In this document: piece after piece, positions 59,414-64,000 of the stretch
How the letters are laid out: each line of letters begins with the position of its first letter
How positions within the stretch are numbered: the stretch's first letter is position 1
Assembly (NCBI RefSeq): GCF_036669915.1
Contig: NC_089325.1
Span: forward strand, 2,127,404-2,191,403
DNA: 64,000 nt
Source: Pocillopora verrucosa
Taxonomy: Eukaryota; Cnidaria; Anthozoa; Scleractinia; Pocilloporidae
Direction of reading: 5' to 3'
The notes under the pieces: generated by a model
What the model was told of the DNA's origin: nothing
Databases searched by the model: none
What the model saw: the letters and a program-made list of their open reading frames with translations, nothing else
Translations under genes and position numbers: made by a program

Positions 59414-62400
59414 TCTCTACCTTCTGGTCTTAACGGTAGCCGTTTACTCCTATTCCAGGTTTATTTCCTTAGTTATTAAATTAACTTGTTATAACAGTTT
59501 AGAGCACCTTAACCACAGTCACGTGGCTGTACCATTATATTATATCATAAAAATTACTTCTTATTATGCAGTTCTGTATGATAAAGTAGTTATGTAAAGC
59601 ACTTGTCTACTGCTTACTCTTTATTGTGGTTGTTCAGGCCTGAACGCACAGCACCTCATAATTATTGTGCGCAATAAATGCGAGCAGACACGTATCCTGA
59701 CTTTAAAAGATCGGGCAATTACCGACATAAATGGTGTGCTCTGCATCAGATGTTTGCCGCGGGAATGTCAAGTATATTTGCGAAATTGTCGGCAGTGGTA
59801 CCATGCATTAAGCCTGGGCTGAGTTATTTGATATCAGGGCGAAGATCTCTTGTATTCAGGTCACATTAACTTAGGCTACTGAAAACGGTTACCCCTCCCC
59901 CCTCTCAACCCTGCCAGAGAGGCTATGTCATAATCTCATACCCCGATCCTACCTGAAATGGCCGTGGAAGGTCTGGATACTAGATTAGATGTGTCAAGCT
60001 AACTGTCAAGCTAAATATTCTGAATAAAGGGCGTAAGTTTCTAAAGTAACTGTAATGCCGCGTGGGTAAGGGTATATACAGGGTAATGTAGTATAAACTA
60101 AGTTGATAACGTAAATTGGCCAGGGTAAAGAGTTTAAAAGCTGACGTTTCGAGTGGTAGCCCTTTGTCAGAGCGTTCAATCGAATTACTGGCTTCAAGAC
60201 CGCAGACATTTCCTAACCGTACGATGATACACCCATGGGGAAGTGTTTTGTAGGTGGTAAGAAGAGAGAGGACCTTGGAAACGATGTTGGTTTGTACTTA
60301 GAACTTAGTCTCTCTTCAACAAACAAACCTCCAAAACATGGCGGACTTCGGTGAGGGTCATACCTGTTTAGAATATGGAAAAAGTTACAACAAAAAAAAT
60401 GAGGCTTGAGAAGCAAAAGAAAACTGTGACTTGAAAGGGTAGTTCATTTGACACGTGCTGTTACACTGTTTCTCCGGTACGTTTTGGTTCGTCACTAAGG
60501 CATTGAACCCAGGTTCGAGTGATTGTTATATGTTGAGAACTTGACCAAGGAAATATCTACTTTCGAGAAATTTGAAGGTCTTTCAATACAACTCGATTTT
60601 TTCCTGCAAATTTTCGTTTAAAGATGAATTCAACTTCAGTGTGTATGTCGGTTATGACTGAATAGTGCATTTATATGCCCATGTAATAGCCGCAAGCTTC
60701 CCTGTATTACACGATCTTACATACCTGTTTCACACCAAAGCGCCAACTCCCTGAACTGTGGGAGATACGGTGCAGTGCTGTCTTCTCCAGAAATACAGAG
60801 TGATTTTTACGGGAAGGCAATCAAAGGCAATTTCTCTTCACTCCAATTTTGCCACTTTTTGGGTAGAATCTCATTTTATGGGGTACATGTTGATGCTATC
60901 AATTCAGTTGAAAGTCTAAACTTAAGATTTTTATGAGGGTAGATGGATACTGGGCAATTTTTTTTTTATGAAGAGTATGAAGAGTACAAGCACATTCTTT
61001 TTTTCAAATTTACGGGCATCAAACTATTATACAAACAATATATGATCGCTAAGAAAACACTAACAACGACAGGCTCTGAGTACAGCTCATATTCAGATAA
61101 CGAACATTTGCGTACACGGAAATGTACTTGGTGAGCTTTCTCGCGCGAAATTCCCAAATCCAAACACGACTTTCGTAAAAATTCACCTTACCCAGGCACC
61201 TATAATCGTTTTTAACTGGAAGGCTATGCAACTAGGGCTTTTCATTCACCTTCCGATAGAAAAACCACCGTGATCACCCAGGTCGATCGAACCTTTCTAC
61301 GAGTTGGCCTAAGAGAAAACCGTAGTTAGTAAGTCGTGTCCAATATCTCCTCGGACCCAACCACTTGCCCTGAGGGCCTGGGGAAAAGGTGTATTGTTGA
61401 AGTTCTTGAGAGATAAAAGTTTAAAATAAGTAGTTTACAGAAATAAATCGCTCAGTGTTTATATTACACCGTAGGATAATGGTTGCCGTGTTGGTTTCAC
61501 AAGAAAAACGAGGCAATTGGAGGCAGAAGGCGTCTCTAAATGTGAGAACCTCACTTCGTTCATAAGTCCCCTCCCCCAGACACACCTCTAGATGGTCAAC
61601 CAACCACGAGGCTTCAATGCTGTGCAGCTGCCATTGTCGCCAAGCTTTTGTAAACACGCTGTTGGATTGTATGACCACCTGTCGAAGCACATCCTTTCAA
61701 ACATTTGTTATGAATTAATTTCTGTTTTAGCTTTGTTTTAGGAAGACTTATTTGTGCACTACTAATTACTACATACTCTATTTTCCTACTCTAAAAATAC
61801 TTTCTCTCTTTGAGCCAAAACAATCGTAAATGTATAACATCGTGAGAGTGGCGAAAACTTCACATGTAAAAACGCGTGAAATGTAAATATAATTTCTTTA
61901 CAAGAGCACAACAAAAGAAACAGAAGCTTTTAGAGCGATGTCTTGGATTTCTATGCGGGACTTGTTCACACACAGTCTTCATGAGGGTGTCACGCAATTC
62001 TTATAGGCAGTGTTTCGAGACGTAGGGCTAACGCACGAAACGTCAGCTTTGAAACTCTTTACGGTGGCCACCACAGTTTCTGTAGAATATTACACCCTTC
62101 ATTCATTTGTACCTTACCCAACTTATCATTTTGTGTTTAGCTCACACAATCACAATGAGTCATTAGTCTATCGTAAGCACATAAAAAAAGTTTAATGAGA
62201 GCAACTTCAAAGCTGTTGAAAACAAGTAACAAAGGAACTCATGGCAAAATATTACTTCTATCCAATTTTTCTTTAATTAAAGAGACTTCTTCACATGGAT
62301 CTTTTAAAAATTAAATGAAGAACTGCCATTCTAGCCTATCTGAAAGGTCCAAGCAGGTTACAAAGAAACATGTTTCTGTCCCAATTATTTTTCTCTTTAA

Positions 62401-62521
62401 AGAGTGATGTGATAACATATTTGTTTGAAATTACGCCAAATGTTAACCGCGAAGTGCTAAAGGTGCTGGCTAAGAATTCAGCAAAAAATTTTTATAAAAA
62501 CAAAGGTAAGAATTAACAATA
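59414..62521. other. Intergenic region between lectin copies G and H
   Basis: Resumed 3' flank block of G, old hammerhead-like half-element (about 60020-60180), zinc-finger remnant (60338-60418), then the upstream block of H from about 60.96 kb. The part from about 60.0 kb on closely follows 43.6-46.2 kb, the region before copy F. Confidence 0.6.
60338..60418 (+). pseudogene. C2H2 zinc-finger exon remnant, fourth copy
   Basis: ATGGCGGACTTCGG and HTCLEYGKSYNKKN are readable before a TGA. The 3' part seen in the other remnants is deleted (the join lies near 60418). Confidence 0.45.
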
Positions 62522-62669
62522 GGCAAAATTGCCAGGTGCCAAGCGCATTGAGATTACGAGTCTTTGGCTGGATCAGAGTCAAAAACAAGTTGCGCTACGA
62601 GTCTAACTAATATCCTTAGCATCACAATTTTGGTTAAGGAAACGTCTTGATCTACCTATCCGCTTAAAC

Positions 62670-64000
62670 ATGCACCTACTAATATTATTCTTGATCAGTG
62701 TCACTGCTTATGCAGCAAGTCGCATTTCAAACAGGTTTCCCAGATTTCAAGCCGCTAATTTTGGTGAGATGATGGACGGGAAACAGCTCAACGGGAGCTT
62801 GATAAAGGAGATAGAGGTGGAATCAGAAAGCTCTTGTAGACTGGAGTGTGTCAACGAAGAGCGATGTAAGTCTTACAACTTTGGAAGCACAAAGAAGAAA
62901 TCTGAGAGATGGAAGTGCCAGATCAGTGACTCAGATCGATTTGAGAGACCAGCTAGGGCCAACTTCATCGAGAACAAAGAGTTCGGTTACAGAGGGATAA
63001 AGGTATTTGGAATGCATTTCAAAAGATTTTGGCTACCACCTAGATACACGAATAAGTTCCAGAAAATGAGAATTAATGGTAAAAAAAATAATAATGTGAT
63101 AAAATTGCAGAATTCCACTTAAGGAGGCTCTGTGGGGTTTATTGCTCAATGTTGGAGCGCACGCCATCGTATTTTTTTGCTTTACAAGGTCACTAAAAGC
63201 CATCGAAAGCCGATGAGCAAGGTTCGGATAATCGTTTGTTGTAGTAACTCATTTTGCGTACACAGAAATATACGTGGTGAGCTTTCTCGCGCGAAATTCC
63301 CAAATCCGAATACGACGTTCGTAAAAATTCACCTTACCTAGACACCTACAAAATGATTTTCGTTATGAAGCTAAGGCTCCACGAAGAGAGGTGCTCACCA
63401 GTAACATTCTCCTTGGCAATTTGCTTCGCTGAAATCTCTCAAAATGTTCACAATTTTTCCTGCCGATCATTAAAAAGTCGGGAAAAAAGGGATTACAAAG
63501 GCAGTTTCCTCGCTATTTGGTCCTATGAATTGTTTTTATCAACAGGCACTAGGGAGGGCACAAATGTGTTTAATGGTTTCACAAATTTTAGGAAATTCCA
63601 TCTGAGGAGACGCGATAAATCTTGCTCAAAAGATCCCTATTTTCTATCTGCTGTTATTGTTGTTTACAAACAGAGCTTATGCGAACGAGATAAGTCAAAT
63701 TGTGGCAAGAACAAAATCTGCATCGTAGACATTCGAACCAACAGTGCACGATGCATTTGTAAGGATGGTTACACAGGAAAGCCCTGTGGTAAGTGGAAAT
63801 AATAATGACAATAATGTTGCAAAGAAAAAAAGCAAAGAAAACCGGCACAATAGTGCTTTCACTGCTTGAATTTAGAAATTTCACACCTCGAGCACTAACT
63901 GTACACAACTTCTGTATTTTTTGATCAACCCCTCCTCTCAATAAATTTTCTTTGTGGTAGTTGTTGCTTTTTTTTTTGTTGATGGTGTTTTAGGAACGTA
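62670..64000 (+). CDS. Lectin gene H: 5' part of a PAN-EGF-fibrinogen gene, cut by window edge
   Basis: Exon 1 62670-63002 and EGF exon 63674-63788 (donor TGTG|GTAAGT); the window ends inside intron 2. Both exons are intact, and the codon that is TAA in copy F is GCA here. Signal peptide, PAN domain (with the F/H-type STKKKSE) and the six EGF cysteines are present. The fibrinogen exons are expected just past the right edge. Closest relative is F: they share the short intron 1 (671 bp) with the inserted fragment at about 63249-63352. Dyad block at 62522. Confidence 0.88.

Noticed and set aside
59271-59597. 108-codon plus-strand frame spanning the transposon right end
   Set aside because: It crosses the TIR boundary and low-complexity A/T runs; chance open frame.
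63353-63802. 149-codon frame covering the EGF exon of copy H
   Set aside because: The 5' part is intron 1 open by chance; the EGF exon proper is 63674-63788, bounded by AG and GT.
1-64000. tRNA, rRNA or CRISPR features
   Set aside because: No cloverleaf, ribosomal segment or regularly spaced repeat array was recognised on reading. A tRNAscan or Rfam run would be needed to exclude small ones.

Overview
The window is eukaryotic. It has multi-exon genes with GT-AG introns, mostly AT-rich non-coding DNA, a LINE relic, palindromic repeats and TIR transposons. Domain content (secreted PAN/apple-EGF-fibrinogen proteins, an NHL-like gene fragment) and repeat style suggest a cnidarian, most likely an anthozoan such as a stony coral. 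That taxonomic call is inference from pattern; no search was possible.

Region 1 (446-7952, minus strand) is a complete 13-exon mitochondrial-type aldehyde dehydrogenase gene (ALDH2-like, 527 codons before the stop), with all catalytic residues visible. Region 2 (about 9.75 kb to the right edge, plus strand) is a tandem array of eight copies (called A-H here) of one small secreted-lectin gene. Its four coding exons are: signal peptide plus PAN/apple-like domain, EGF domain, first part of a fibrinogen C-terminal (FReD) domain, and last part of that domain. A, C and G are intact (374 codons). H is intact as far as the window shows. B is cut off after 105 bp of exon 1. D has lost its exon-1 donor, the EGF exon and the last exon. 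E carries an internal 104-bp tandem duplication that breaks the frame. F has a stop codon in the EGF exon.

The array grew by several duplications. One joined exon 1 of copy B to the inside of ALDH exon 6 and carried a truncated ALDH pseudogene (18698-24435) plus gene C into the array. Another probably duplicated the E-F pair to give G-H. Each unit carries a conserved upstream block with the dyad GGCAA-AA-TTGCC about 150 bp before the start codon.

Mobile DNA is abundant: a 5'-truncated Jockey/CR1-like LINE; five short elements with hammerhead-ribozyme-like cores, each bounded by (near-)14-bp direct repeats; a 2.17-kb TIR element carrying an NHL-like gene fragment and a truncated relative carrying other coding debris; a foldback element; and a TIR-like insertion in intron 1 of copy C carrying a signal-peptide exon.

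The observations of most interest are the large excess of amino-acid-changing differences among copies in the last fibrinogen exon (the ligand-pocket half of the domain), the hammerhead-like 14-bp-duplication elements, and the chimeric ALDH/lectin junction.
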